The notes below the pieces were generated by a model. That model had not been told where the DNA came from. It saw only the letters and a list, made by a program, of their open reading frames with translations, and searched no databases. A program made the translations under genes and the position numbers. A DNA stretch of 25,633 nucleotides from Prasinococcaceae sp. CCMP 1430. Taxonomy: Eukaryota > Prasinodermophyta > Palmophyllophyceae > Prasinococcales > Prasinococcaceae. Positions within the stretch are counted from its first letter, which is position 1, and every line of letters begins with the position of its first letter. Below are positions 8,548-19,272 of the stretch, one piece after another. The DNA lies in the NCBI GenBank assembly GCA_013416795.1, contig RQSC01000026.1, positions 31,090 to 56,722 on the forward strand, read 5' to 3'.

Positions 8548-11500
8548 ATGGGGAACGCGAAGGACATGACGAGCGATGAGGGCGAGACAGAGTTTATCCA
8601 GCTGAGCGAGCTTGCGAGCAAAGAGCTGGTCGAGGCTCTGTCCCCGCTCGATGTCAATGGCGACGGCTCGGTGAGCCTCGGCGAGATGGAGGCCGCGCTC
8701 GATGCGTACGAGCGCGCCCAGACCTCGTCGCGGCGGCTCACGCGCGCCGTCGCGGCGCTCGCTGCGCTGCTTGTGATCTTCGGCATGGTGTCCATGGGGC
8801 TGATGTGGGCGGCGATGGAGCTTGCCAAGGACGCGCGCGTCGGCGATGATGGAACCATGCGCGCGGGTGACTACGCGCTGAAGATGGAGTCGACGTCTAT
8901 TAGCGTCGGCGCCAACGGCAGCGCCGGCGGGGGTGCAACGGCGGTGCGCGCGAAGCGCCCCGGTGGGACGGCCGTGGCCACCCGCACGGCGCCCTCGCGC
9001 GCCGTGCCGCTCGAAGGCGGCCTGCCGCAGCTGTTGCACGAGCCGAAGGAGGCGCTCGTGCTCTTCGACAGCATCGACGTTTCACTCAACGGCACGCTCT
9101 TGCGGCTCGAGGTGCTCTCCGTGTCCGACCGGTTCTGGGGCACGCTGGACGGCCAGCCAGCGGGCGCCGCAGACGTGCACGCCGCTGCCGCAGCTGCGAA
9201 GTTCTTCCCGGGCGAGCTCGGAGCCGTGCGAGGAACGCGCCGGGTGCTGATCGAGACAGGCAGCGCTGCGGTGCCGCTGGTGCTCGTGCAGGGCACCTTC
9301 GACGCGGCACCGGGCGAGGGCTTCGCCGCCGGGAGGCCCTTCGGGCTGATTGCCCTGCTGCTCGAGCCGGCCGAGGCGGCGCGCGCTCTCGCTGCCTCCC
9401 CGGAGGCCGGCGACACGCTCGACGCATCCACGTACTCGCCACCACTCGTGTCGCCGTACGTGCCCACCAGCGTGGATCTGGTGACGCGTGGCAAGCACGT
9501 GGCGGTGCCACCGGAGGGGGGCGCCGCCGCTGCCGCCGTGGAGCGCCACCGCCGCCTGCAGTCCGAGCGCCACCGCCGCCTGCAGATGGCTGGCGGCACG
9601 GACGACCGAGTCGCCAGCGCCGGGGGGCGCGAGCTTGACGGTGTGTCCGAGTGGCTGGAAGGCATCTTTAAGGGCCTCGTTAACAAGCTGCTCGACGTAT
9701 TCGTCCCCGACCTAGATGCCCTCAAGGAGACCGCAACGGCCACACTCAAGAGCATGCTCCCTCGTGTGTGCCTGAAGGACATGTACTGCGAAAAGGGCGT
9801 CGTGGGTAACAACCTCGACGCCGGCGACGAGTCCGTCGCGCAAGAGTACGAGCCGGCCTTCGAGTGCACCCCGGAGCTGACAGATGAGGAGGGCCTTTAT
9901 TGCGAGGAACTCAACGATCCGAACGCGCAGTATTCTCCAAAGCACCAGGAGGAGGGAGCGATCAAAGTCCACAGGTGCGACCACGTCGTACTGCCGGAGG
10001 ATGTGGCCGACAAGTGCCCCGAGCACCAGGCGCTCATGGACGCTTGGGAAGCGGGTGTCAACACTCCCAGCCAGTCCGAGATCGGCGAGGCGCGCAGGAA
10101 GTGCCTGCTGGAGCACGGCAGAACTGATGACAGGGTCTGGGGCAGGTGCCCGCGATCATGCTGCGACTGGCAAGAGGCGAGTGGGGCGACGTTTCGGCCG
10201 CCGCCTCCGCCGTACACGACTCCGCCCCCGCCCTCGCCTCCGCCGCCGCCCATTGGGGTCGCAGATGACGGCCTGCCCTTCGTGCTCGAGGCCCAGGGCG
10301 GGCTGGACACCTCGACGGGCATCATCAACACCTTCGTGCCTATCATGAGGCGCGTCTTGAGTGAGCTTGAGCGGCTCAAATCCGTGAAGATAGGCGGGGA
10401 GCCTGCGCTGGACGTCTTCATGGCCCGCTGGCCCAAGCTGGCCGAATTCACCGACTACGAGCAGTTCTCGGAGGAGTATGAGGTCACGTTCGACCTTGTC
10501 GAGGACATCATTCCGTTGTATCTCTGGACAGGCGACACCTACGGAGCAGTTATAATACCGGACGCCCCGGGGATGTCGTACGGCGAGGTGTGGCTGACCA
10601 ACCGTTCGGACATCAACAGCCCGCTCAGGAGCCAGCAGCGGCGCACCAAGCTTTCGTATTGGAGGTCGGACTACATTTACGAGAGCGTGAATGGCGAAGC
10701 GCGCACGCCGCTGAGCATGTGCGAGGACAGGTACACGACGAGCGAAGACTGGAGAGAGGGTGCGAGTGCGAGCGGATGCGAAACGCTCAGCCACGCGCAG
10801 ATGCGTGAGGCGATGCCTGGCTACCCATATCCGTACGGGAGCTACGATGAGGACCCCCTCGTGTCGCGCACGGGCATGGGCGACGACCAGATCGAGCAGC
10901 TGCTCACGCAGCTCGAGGACTTTGCTCAGTTCCAGTCCATGATGAAAAAGACGAGCACGGACACTGCCGGGCGTGGCGTCACTCGGTACGACCAGTTCTA
11001 CCGCGACAATTGCATCTACCCCGACCAAGCGGCGCTGCTGCGGTCGACTGACCCCGACGTCGAGAGGATCTTCAGGGCGTCGCGCTCCGTGGCGTGCGAG
11101 CGCCTGCTGAAGGGGGAACTCGACACGATCGAGGTGGCCAGGTGGTACTTCGACGAAGAGGACAACCCCTTCCGCAATGCCAACCCCCCCTCGATGGATG
11201 CGCACCTCGACGACGGACAGTATCAACCTAAGGAGCCGCTCGGGCGGCAGCGAGAGCAGACGGAGGACCAGCAAGGCAACGCCTTTCATCCGGACTACTG
11301 GACGCCGAGGAACGCCGACAAGGTTGGCAAAGTGTACAAGCATCATGACCGGTTCTGGGCTACGCCTTACGCAGAAAGAGAGTCGTGGACTGCCGGCGAG
11401 CAGGGGGCGCGGTACACAGGCGAGCTCGCGCCCGGCTGTCCCGTTGAGCTGTACCGCATCGAGGGCTGCGTCCCGAAGCGCCGATACTCGATCGTCAGTG

Positions 11501-14500
11501 ACATCAAAAAGTCCGATGCGCAGGGATCCGTGCCGGAGGGCCGCTCGAGCTGGCAGGAATGGGCCGAATTCTTCGCCGCCGACGTGCGCAAGCAGGCACG
11601 CATGGCTTATCTCCTCGCGAAAGCCCCCTCCATTTTGGAGAGTTTTCCTCGCGCTCTGCGAAGAGCAGACGGAGGGGGTGGAGGGCTGCATCGATCCAGC
11701 AACGAAGGAGAGCGTGCCGTGCAGCTGGGGGGACGAGGCCGGGTCGGGTGCGTTCACGTGCATCGAGGCCATCCGCGACATCGAGGATCGCATGCCCTGG
11801 CCGCTCCTCCTCGATGTGCTCACCCCCGCATACGTGTTCGAGGCTGGCGACAGGAGCATCCTCACGGAGATACCCCTGCCGAATTTCATCGGGGAGGGCC
11901 AAAAGTTCATGGACTTTACCAAGCGATTTACGCCCGAGCAGAAGGACCTGGTGCAGTACAAGTGGTCCGGCGAGTCCCTGAACACGGTCAAGGGCGTCTC
12001 GGGGGTGAAAGAGAGCCTCACGTTCGACGACGCGGTAGCGCTGGAGGAGGGTCGGAGGGTCCCGCTCGCCGACAACTTGATGGTCGAGCCCGACTCGAAC
12101 TTCTGGCGCATCAAGCTCCTGGGCCGCTCGCTCACGTTTGCGCGCCTCGCGGACGAGCCATACCGCGCCAACCCGTCCACGATGGTGGCCACGCTCATGC
12201 CCACGATGATCAACACGATTCCAAAGCCGTCGGGGCGGTTCACCCAGCCGCTCGCGGACGCGGCCGAGTGGTTCTCCGCAAGCAACGAGCCCGTCTCCAT
12301 CGAGGCGGACATCCAAAAGCAGGGCTCCAAGTTTTGCAAGCCCTACCAACTTCTCGGCGGAAGGAGTATTTACGGCGACTTTTACATGCACGGGCCTTGG
12401 GTCGAGCCAGACCGTCACCACCCCAGGTACAACAGATTTTTCAAGACGTTGTACGAGCGCGGCCGCAACATCGACGGCTACTGGGACTTGTGGTCGGAGT
12501 ACGAGGACAGCCCCGCCGAGGAGGCGAAGCGGCGCGGCATTCCGTGCGAGGGCAGTTGCAAAAAAAATGCTGATTTGTTTGAGGACGAAGAGGAAAATGA
12601 CTTGATCCACGGCTCGGCAGCATGGCGAGTCTACGCGCGCGACACGGGCTACTCGGGGTGTACCCCCGTTGACTACGACGACATTAAAGACTTGGAAACC
12701 CTGGAAGAAAAAGCCAAAGAGGACTTCTGGGCGAGAGCCTTCGACGGGGTGACGACGGGTGCGCTCGCTGTGGTCACCGGTCCCTTCGGGCCCGCGGCAA
12801 AGAAGGCCATAGAGTTGGCGGACCAGGTCGCACAGGCGACTTACGACAATTCGCTCTACTTGAGCGCATTAGGCGATCTGAGGTACAACTCCACTGCGGA
12901 AGAAGCCAAGGTGGGAGCTAACATGGTGGCCCTCTTTACGCCGGCTGGCTGGACGTTCCAGAAGGGCCTCTCCGAGGGCGCCAAGGGTGAGTGTCTGCAC
13001 AAGCAGCTGCCGTACTCGAGACACTACCGAGATTGGATACTCCGAGCCGTGGACCCGGAAGAGGGCGCCACCCAGCAGAGTGTCGGGGACGACCTTTTTT
13101 ACCCACTCAGCAAAAAGTCGGGCCCCCACGGCGAGAGGGCACAGCCAAAATTCAATCCTGGAACGAAGCACAATGCGGGGGTGACTATGTTCAAGTGCAA
13201 CATAGGGTACCTCGAGAGCGTCAGTGGAGGCGACCTGGCCCACCCGCTGAAGTATCTGGTGCATAATTACGGCCACCCCAACGCCAAGGCAAACAACTTG
13301 GGTGAATCGGGCGAAGAGACGACGTGCCACACGCGGATGAGCAACCACGAGGCCACTAGCCAGGGTCTGATCATCTTGAAGGGATGGGAAGGGCCGTTCG
13401 CGGGCTCGGCCCTAACGGGTGCCATGGAAGGGGGGATGGTGCTCAAGGGGGCTCGTAAAGTTGCGCAGTACGCGACAGGTGCGATCAAGAGGGATGAGCG
13501 TCCCCACTTTGAGTGCCTGCACATGTTTAAGGATGCCATCCCCGCCAAAGGACACCCGCACTACAAAAACTGGGACGAGTGGTCGAGGTTCACGGGCAAC
13601 ACGCGGACCGAGCCCGAGCATCACCTCGACCCCAATGATCACGTGGACCCCGTGATGGGTGCCGGGAAGACGAGGTATCGCATCCCCCTCAGCGTGACCG
13701 CTGACGGCGGCGGCGTCGCGCTGTGGAAGGTCAAGCTGAACGAAAGGGTCACCGTCGACTGGTACGGGAGCCCGGTCGCGCCTGCCAGGAAGTTCCACCA
13801 AGCGCGGCAGGAGCAGCTCCAAAAGCTGTACACCAAATACGGGTGGCCCACCGAGGCGGACGAATGCATCGCGTTTGAGGATGGCTTCCAGCTGTCGGAC
13901 CTGCCTGAATTCATTCCGTGCATGGTGAGGACAGTCCTTGCCTTTACGAGGAAGCTGCGGGAGAGGATGATGGAAGGCATCATGGACGCGGTCTCTGCCG
14001 CGGCGAACGCGCCCATCGAGCCTGGCCAATGGGCCATCGAGGCCCGTGCCGGCGCCCTTTTTATGGAGCTGTGCGAGCAGTTCGGCTTTGACGCGCTCTG
14101 CGCGGCAGCGAGGCTGCTTGGCTCTGGCCTTCTCTCCGTCATCAAGGCCTTCGGCATACGGGCCGATTTCGACGTGTGCCTGGGCGTGCCCGAGGACGAG
14201 GTGGAGATCGACGTATCCAACCTGATGGAAACGCTGTCAGACTGGGTGACCTCGAGCGAGTTCGGCTCTGCGGTGTCCGAGGCTCTCGAGAATCTGCGCG
14301 ATTGGGCCACCAGCCGGCGCTCGCTCACCGCGTCGGCCGCCGGCGCGTCGGGTGTCGCGCTCGGGTACGAGGACGACGTCCACGCGGAGGCCAGGCGACA
14401 CCTCTCGGAGCACCTGGGGAGTCACCTGCGCCAGCGCGCACTGCTCGAGTACGATGACGGCGCAGGCCTTGTGCAGATCAAACGCTTTCCGGTGCGACTC

Positions 14501-17500
14501 GAGGTGATGTCCGAGTTCGCCATCACCTTCGATAGCCCCTTTCCGGAGGAATACGAGCAGGAGTGGGACGTGCTCCGGGTCGCCCTCGGGGATGACTTTG
14601 CCAGCTCCTTCCCTTTTCAGGCTGAGGGCGGCATGCCCATCGGCACCAGCGGCTTGCTCTCGGTCGCCTACGACGTGGAGGTCGACATCGAGGTCACGGC
14701 GAAGCTCAAGGCGACGTCGGCCATGAAGGGGGACGTGATATCCTTCAAGCTCCGTGACATGTACGTGGAGCTCGATTTGGCGTCTGGCGATATCAACATC
14801 GGCAGCCCCTACATTGACACGAGCAGGGGCTCCTTCTCGGCGGACATCAGCGGCGTCTTTGAGATCATAGCGAGCGCCAGGGGAGGCGTGAAGGTCTGCG
14901 TGCTGAACGACAACTGCATGGGCCCCCGGATGTCATTCTCGGGGCACGCCTCGGCCGGCTTCGACGTGCGCGTCGGCACCGACGAAGAGGGCGAGGCGCC
15001 GATCGCGCGTCTCTCGCGCAGCTTCGACGGCGACAACGAGTACATCAACGCGGGCATCGGCTGCCACGTGCCTCACAACGCCGCCATGGGCTTCTGGGCA
15101 CAATCGACGGTGGCCGCTGAGCTTGGGCTCACCTTTGAGGTCATGGAGCTGATGATGGCGTGCCCCTCAGACCGCGACGCCGCCGTGGAGACGACCGGCG
15201 TGCCGATTGCGTCCATCGGCCCGGCGCGCCTGTTCAACGTCGACGCGAGCGCGTGTCTCCCCAAGGTTGGCGCGCCCGGCTTCGTCGGCAAGCGCCTGGG
15301 GCTCAAAAAGTACAACCCCGACTTTCCGGTGCTGCCGCTGCGCGGGTCGACGTACGCTGACTGGGGCCTGTCCTTCGACACAGCGGGATGGTCCACGTGC
15401 GCGGCGAGCGGGGTGATGAGCGAGGTGCATGACGGCGCCACCGTGGCGATCACCGCCCTCACCCGCAGCGCGTCCGAGTCCGGCGGGGAGCTCTACAACA
15501 TCGAAGGCGTGTCGTGCGCGCCCTTCTTCGTTGAAAGGGACGAGTACGCCGAGTACGACTGCATCAACCACGATGTGAGCAGCTCCCTCGACTCGGCCGG
15601 GTGGGCCCAGTGCCCCGACGGTCGCTACTTGAACGGGCTCTACCGCAGCGCATCGAATGGCCTGAACGCCATCGAGGAGCTTCGATGCTGCGGCCACAAG
15701 CACAAGTACTCACGCGGCCTGGGGAGCTGCCAGAACATCGACGTGACCCCGTCCTTCTTCGGAGGCTACAAGGGCTTCAGTGACGCCGGCACCGTCACTT
15801 GCCCTGAGGGGAAGGCCCTCGTGGGCTTCTACCGCGGCTTCGTCTGGTTCGCCCAGCCGGGAACGCTGTCGAACATCGAGACGCTCCGCTGCTGCAACAT
15901 CCTGGGGGACGGCGGCGACGAGTTGAAAAAGGTGAACGTCTCTTCGGAGTACTTCTATGCGGACTGGGGGCTTTCGTTCGACGCGGAGGGCTGGTCTACG
16001 TGCGAGGCCGCCGGGATGGATCGGCCGTTGGCTTCGATGGCAATGGCTGGGCTCACACGCAGCGGTGACCCCAATCGCCTCTTGAATCTCGAGGGGGCGC
16101 CGTGCCGTCCGCTGCAGCTGTCCTTCGAGGCTGTCGAGGGCGCCTACGACTGCGTTGAGCTGAACATCGAGCAGTCCTTCAACGACGCCGGCTGGGCGTT
16201 GTGCCCCTACGGCCGCTACATGAGCGGCCTCTACCGCGGCGGTGGCGGCGACACGCTGGACAATTTGGATGCGGTGTCGTGCTGCGGCGCGACGGACGCG
16301 CTCGATCGCGCGTGGGGCGAGTGCGTGGATGTGGACATCTCCGTGACGTTCGACAGCGCGGGCACCGTCGAGTGCCCCTCCGGCACCGTGCTTACGGGCA
16401 TGGAGCGCAGCCACGCGGGCAACGGCGGCGACCTGTACCACATCGAGCGGCTGCGCTGCTGTGAAGTTCTCACCCCTGCGGCCGATCACATCGCCGCCCT
16501 GCCGCCGCTCGCTCTCAGCATTCCCAAGCCCAGCGGCTGGGACTTCAGTGGCGAGGGCTGGCAGCGGTGCGAGGTCGACGGCGCGGATGTCAACTCGACG
16601 GTGATGATGACCGGGCTCTCGAGAGGCGATGGCGATGGCCTCCAGAGCCTCTCGGCGACGTGCGCCCGCTCCTGGGTCGGATCCGAGTATGAGTGCGTCG
16701 AGGTGGACATCGAGCAGTCCTTCAACGACGCCGGCTGGGCGCTGTGCCCCCACGGCCGCTACATGAGCGGCCTCTACCGCGGTGGCGGCGGCGACACGCT
16801 GGACAATTTGGATGCGGTGTCGTGCTGCGGCGCGACGGACGCGCTCGATCGCGCGTGGGGCGAGTGCGTGGATGTGGACATCTCCGTGACGTTCGACAGC
16901 GCGGGCACCGTCGAGTGCCCCTCCGGCACCGTGCTTACGGGCATGGAGCGCAGCCACGCGGGCGACGGTGGGCGCCTGATCCACATCGAGACGCTCAAGT
17001 GCTGCGCCATCGCAAGCGCCGGCGCCCTGTTTGCGCCGCCGTCTCCGCCGTCCCCCCCGCCCCCGCCGAGCCCCCCGCCCAGTCCCCCGCCACCGGAAGT
17101 GGTCCCGGACCTGAACGGAGCACCGTCCTGGACGTGCCCTGCTGGCACCCGCCTCACAGAGATATCGGTCGTCAAGGGCTGGTACGTCGACGGCTTCACG
17201 GAGCTCAAGTGCAGCGACGGCAGTACGTTGCCCACCACGGTGCCCGGCTACATCACGAACCCCCACAAGTCTCCGTGCACGATAACCCTCTCGAGCACCA
17301 CACTCGAGGTGCAGTACCAGCCGCGTGACTGGCCGCGATTCCTGAACCAGGTCGGCACCTGCGTCCAGGAGCGCGGCAGCTACTACGACTACGGCCCCAA
17401 GCGCCTGCTCTCGTGCAGGTCGAGCAACAACCACTTCGTCGGCATCGCCGCCGTCGAGTTGGGCACCCCGAGCACGTGGCCCCCGAGCTGGGGCTACCCG

Positions 17501-17584
17501 TCGTTCCTTCAGGACTTCGTGCTCGTCTGCAAGGACGGCACGCCCGCCACGGTGATCGGCGGCGACGACTACTACTACTACTAG
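8548..17584 (+). CDS. Giant EF-hand type II membrane protein with triplet Cys-module ectodomain (gene 2; one frame break)
   Basis: The start is ATG 8548 (MGNAKDM). The reading frame is open to about 11645, then continues one base later to TAG at 17582-17584, about 3010 residues in all. Residues 35-46 are a canonical EF-hand loop, DVNGDGSVSLGE. Residues about 65-90 form one transmembrane helix after SSRRLTR. The flanks match gene 1 closely (DAYERAQ versus AAYETAQ; MELAK versus AELTK). Next come twin HRRLQ sites (about 334-348), a first PPP linker (10195-10251), and a shared core with WSGESLNTV (about 11970) and VCVLNDNCMGP (about 14900). Then come nine W..C..G..GLYR..IE..CC modules as three A-B-C triplets (15358-17010), a second PPP hinge (17035-17097) and a C-terminal domain ending in YYYY. 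The start was chosen for its purine-context ATG just before protein-like sequence homologous to gene 1. No named family is recognised. Confidence 0.85.
9541..9588 (+). repeat. 24-bp direct repeat encoding tandem ERHRRLQ
   Basis: GAGCGCCACCGCCGCCTGCAG occurs twice in phase (9541-9561 and 9565-9585), giving two consecutive ERHRRLQ heptapeptides in the gene 2 ectodomain near the membrane. It duplicates a dibasic RR-L motif that recurs elsewhere in both giant proteins. Confidence 0.9.
15358..17010 (+). repeat. Three A-B-C triplets of Cys-rich W..C..GLYR..CC modules in gene 2
   Basis: Nine modules of about 45-60 residues share the pattern aromatic/FD-x-AGW or AGT, x-x-C-P-x-G, GLYR or GMER, a short loop, I-E-x-L and a final C or CC. 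They fall into three repeating types. A starts DWGLSFD-x-x-GWSTC; B starts YxC-x-x-x-x-I-x-x-S-F-x-DAGWA-x-CP; C starts C-x-x-x-D-I-x-x-x-FDSAGT-x-x-CP. The second and third triplets are nearly identical in their B and C parts: 16165-16420 and 16708-16963 are offset by 543 bp and differ at only a few positions over about 255 bp. The 181-residue period is therefore the unit of duplication. Confidence 0.9.
17035..17097 (+). repeat. Ser-Pro hinge in gene 2
   Basis: About 20 codons of PPSPPSPPPPPSPPPSPPPP type separate the last CC module from a C-terminal domain of about 160 residues. The placement mirrors the longer hinge of gene 1, so both paralogues follow the plan modules, hinge, C-terminal domain. 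Confidence 0.85.
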
Positions 17585-17744
17585 TAGTAACTGCTGTCGC
17601 AGTCTACGACTACTAAAGGGTGCCCTTCATTTGAATTCAGTACAATACGTACATGTAGTACTACACCTCTTTGCAAATGCCGAGGCGATGCGCGCGCTGC
17701 GTGCGCGCGCGTGGACACAGTCTGTTGATCTCCCTTTCTAGTAG
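17585..17744. other. Convergent 3' intergenic gap
   Basis: This is the 160 bp between the stop of gene 2 and the stop of the minus-strand gene at 17745. Two further in-frame stops, TAG and TAA, follow the gene 2 stop directly. A relatively AT-rich patch (17626-17668) contains small palindromes such as GTACATGTAGTAC and is the likely site of both 3' ends. No canonical AATAAA is seen. Confidence 0.5.
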
Positions 17745-18886
17745 CTAGCACGCGAATCGCACCTCCCATACGCCCACCGCGTCCGCCCATGGGTTTTCCT
17801 TGCCCGTGAAGTTTGAGGTGAAGACGAGCCGCACGCGTGACACCGCCAGCTCCAGCCGCGGCGACCATTGCGCGACCGCCCATTCGTACATGGGATTGGT
17901 GCCGCGCTCCGAGGGCAGCAGCTCGAAGTCGGACGACGCGCGCACCCACCGCTCGTCGCCGCTGAGCCCAGGCTCGCCCAGGCGCCAAGAACCCCTTGCC
18001 TCGGAGCCACCCTCCCACCGCAGCAGCTCGTCGATCTCCTCACGCGGCGCCTCGAGGTGGAACATGCGCGCTGCCAGAGGACCCGCCGGCGGCACGGGGA
18101 TGCGCACGCTCACGGTGCGCAGGCGCCTGATCCCCGGATGCAGCAGCGCCTGCTTGTCCCCACAGTCGCCGCCAACACCTCGGTCCCCAGCCAGTTCGTA
18201 CTCGAGCCACTCACGGCCCTCGCCGCGATGGTACGTACCCGGCGCGCTGATCCACGCCTCGCGGCGCCCCCCGGCCGCATCGTCCAGCCAAGGTACGAGT
18301 GTCTCCGCCGCGCCGAACGAGTAGGCCGCGCCGGCCTCTGCCACGCTCGAACAGCCGGCGGCGCGCACGCGCCTATGCTCCACCCGTGGCACCTCGAGCG
18401 ATCGCGCGACGCGCTCCACGATACCTTGCGGTAGCCCCGTCGCTCTTAGCAGGGCTGCCTCCACCTCGTCGCCCGCGTGGCCGCCAATGACGACGTACGC
18501 GCGCGGGACAGGAAGCGGTCGCACGCACTGCCGGCGCGGTGGCCGCGTGCGCGACGTTCGATTGCGCGCCGCGGGGGCCCGGGTCAGCCGCTGCGGCAGC
18601 GCGTGAGGGCGCGCCACCCGCGCCCGCCTGCGACGGCAGTGCACGCGCAGGTGAGCGCGCGCACGCAGCCCGTGCGCAGCGGGACACACACCTCTTGCCG
18701 CACGGCGATGGAGCGGCCGCTGCCGAGCGTGACATTGACGCGGCCAACGCCCGCCTCCCCTCCCTCGTCCTCGCTGGGCGCGAGTGCGTCGCACACGTGG
18801 TGGTTGTACTTGCCAGTCTTCATCCCCGTCAACACGGCGCGCACCACCTCGCCGGCGATCACCGCCGCGCTGCCTGCGGCCGCCAT
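17745..18886 (-). CDS. Unassigned protein with possible discoidin/galactose-binding-like domain, two exons
   Basis: Exon 1 runs 18886 to 18692 (65 codons, ATG in GCGATGG context). A 101-bp intron 18691-18591 has GTGTGT donor and CCGCAG acceptor, phase 0. Exon 2 runs 18590 to 17745 (281 codons plus stop), about 346 residues in total. The intron is inferred, because the N-terminal frame (KTGKYNHHVCDALAP) and the C-terminal frame (YVVIGGHAGDEVEAAL) differ and these splice sites join them in phase. The last 180 residues contain motifs typical of a beta-sandwich: EWLEYELAG, LRTVSVRIPVPPAGP, WSPRLELAVSRVRLVFTS and a final GVWEVRFAC. This resembles F5/8C-like domains, but the match is by eye. No signal peptide or transmembrane helix is seen. 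Function unknown. Confidence 0.65.
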
Positions 18887-18955
18887 CGCGAGCTCCCGCC
18901 CAGCGCGGCCCCCGCTCCGAGCGACCCACCGCGCGGACGCGCGCGCCGGACGCCG

Positions 18956-18979
18956 CCCCCCCCCCCCCCCCCCCCCCCC
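18956..18979. repeat. Poly-C (poly-G on minus strand) homopolymer of 24
   Basis: There are 24 consecutive C on the plus strand, followed by more C-rich sequence. It lies 70 bp upstream of the start at 18886 and could form a G-quadruplex on the minus strand. Homopolymer length from sequencing is unreliable. Confidence 0.9.
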
Positions 18980-19103
18980 TCACAGAGGCCCCCCCCTCCC
19001 CCCACCCGCGCGCCCACACGGCGCGCCACGCGCGCGCCTGCCCGATCCGGAACTGCCAGGTACGCCAGCCTCACGATACTACATCTCCATGCACGTTATA
19101 CTG

Positions 19104-19135
19104 ACCCACGGGAGCCTCTTGAAGCGCCCGTGGGT
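19104..19135. repeat. Inverted repeat ACCCACGGG / CCCGTGGGT
   Basis: Perfect 9-bp arms (19104-19112 and 19127-19135) enclose 14 nt that can add two or three more pairs. It sits in a divergent promoter region, so a regulatory or transcript-leader hairpin is possible. There is no T-run to suggest a terminator, and none would be expected in a nuclear genome. Confidence 0.5.
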
Positions 19136-19272
19136 AGACATGATGTAATTTTAAGATGTGTGGATTGGGGCATGCACGCACGCGGGTGTTGGCGGGCGTA
19201 CCGCCGCGGCGGCGCTGCTGCTGCGCCACAGCGCGGGCGGTGGGGTGGGGGGGGACTAGCAAGCTACTGTAG

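Larger units (their letters stand above)
18887..19272. promoter_or_regulatory. Divergent intergenic region with poly-C tract and hairpin
   Basis: This region lies between the minus-strand discoidin-like gene and the plus-strand scramblase gene. It contains a 24-base C homopolymer (18956-18979), a 9-bp inverted repeat (19104-19135) and an AT-rich patch, ATGATGTAATTTTAAGATG, at 19140-19158. A possible first exon of the scramblase gene may lie at 19156-19185. No other gene is visible. Confidence 0.5.

Noticed and set aside
8548-8565. N-myristoylation site at MGNAKD of gene 2
   Set aside because: Gly2 is present, but position 6 is Asp rather than a small residue. With a transmembrane helix following, there is no need to invoke it.
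11641-11665. Very short intron explaining the gene 2 frame change
   Set aside because: A GT...AG pair only about 20 nt apart is far shorter than the 101-219 bp introns elsewhere in the window.
10156-12339. Long antisense open frame (727 codons) under gene 2
   Set aside because: It is the complement of a strongly GC3-biased coding frame, where stops are rare. Its translation is Arg/Leu/Val-rich and has no counterpart opposite gene 1.
15710-17434. Antisense open frame (574 codons) opposite the triplet modules of gene 2
   Set aside because: It contains the same internal repeats only because the sense strand is repeated. No start context or domain is visible, so it is treated as a shadow.
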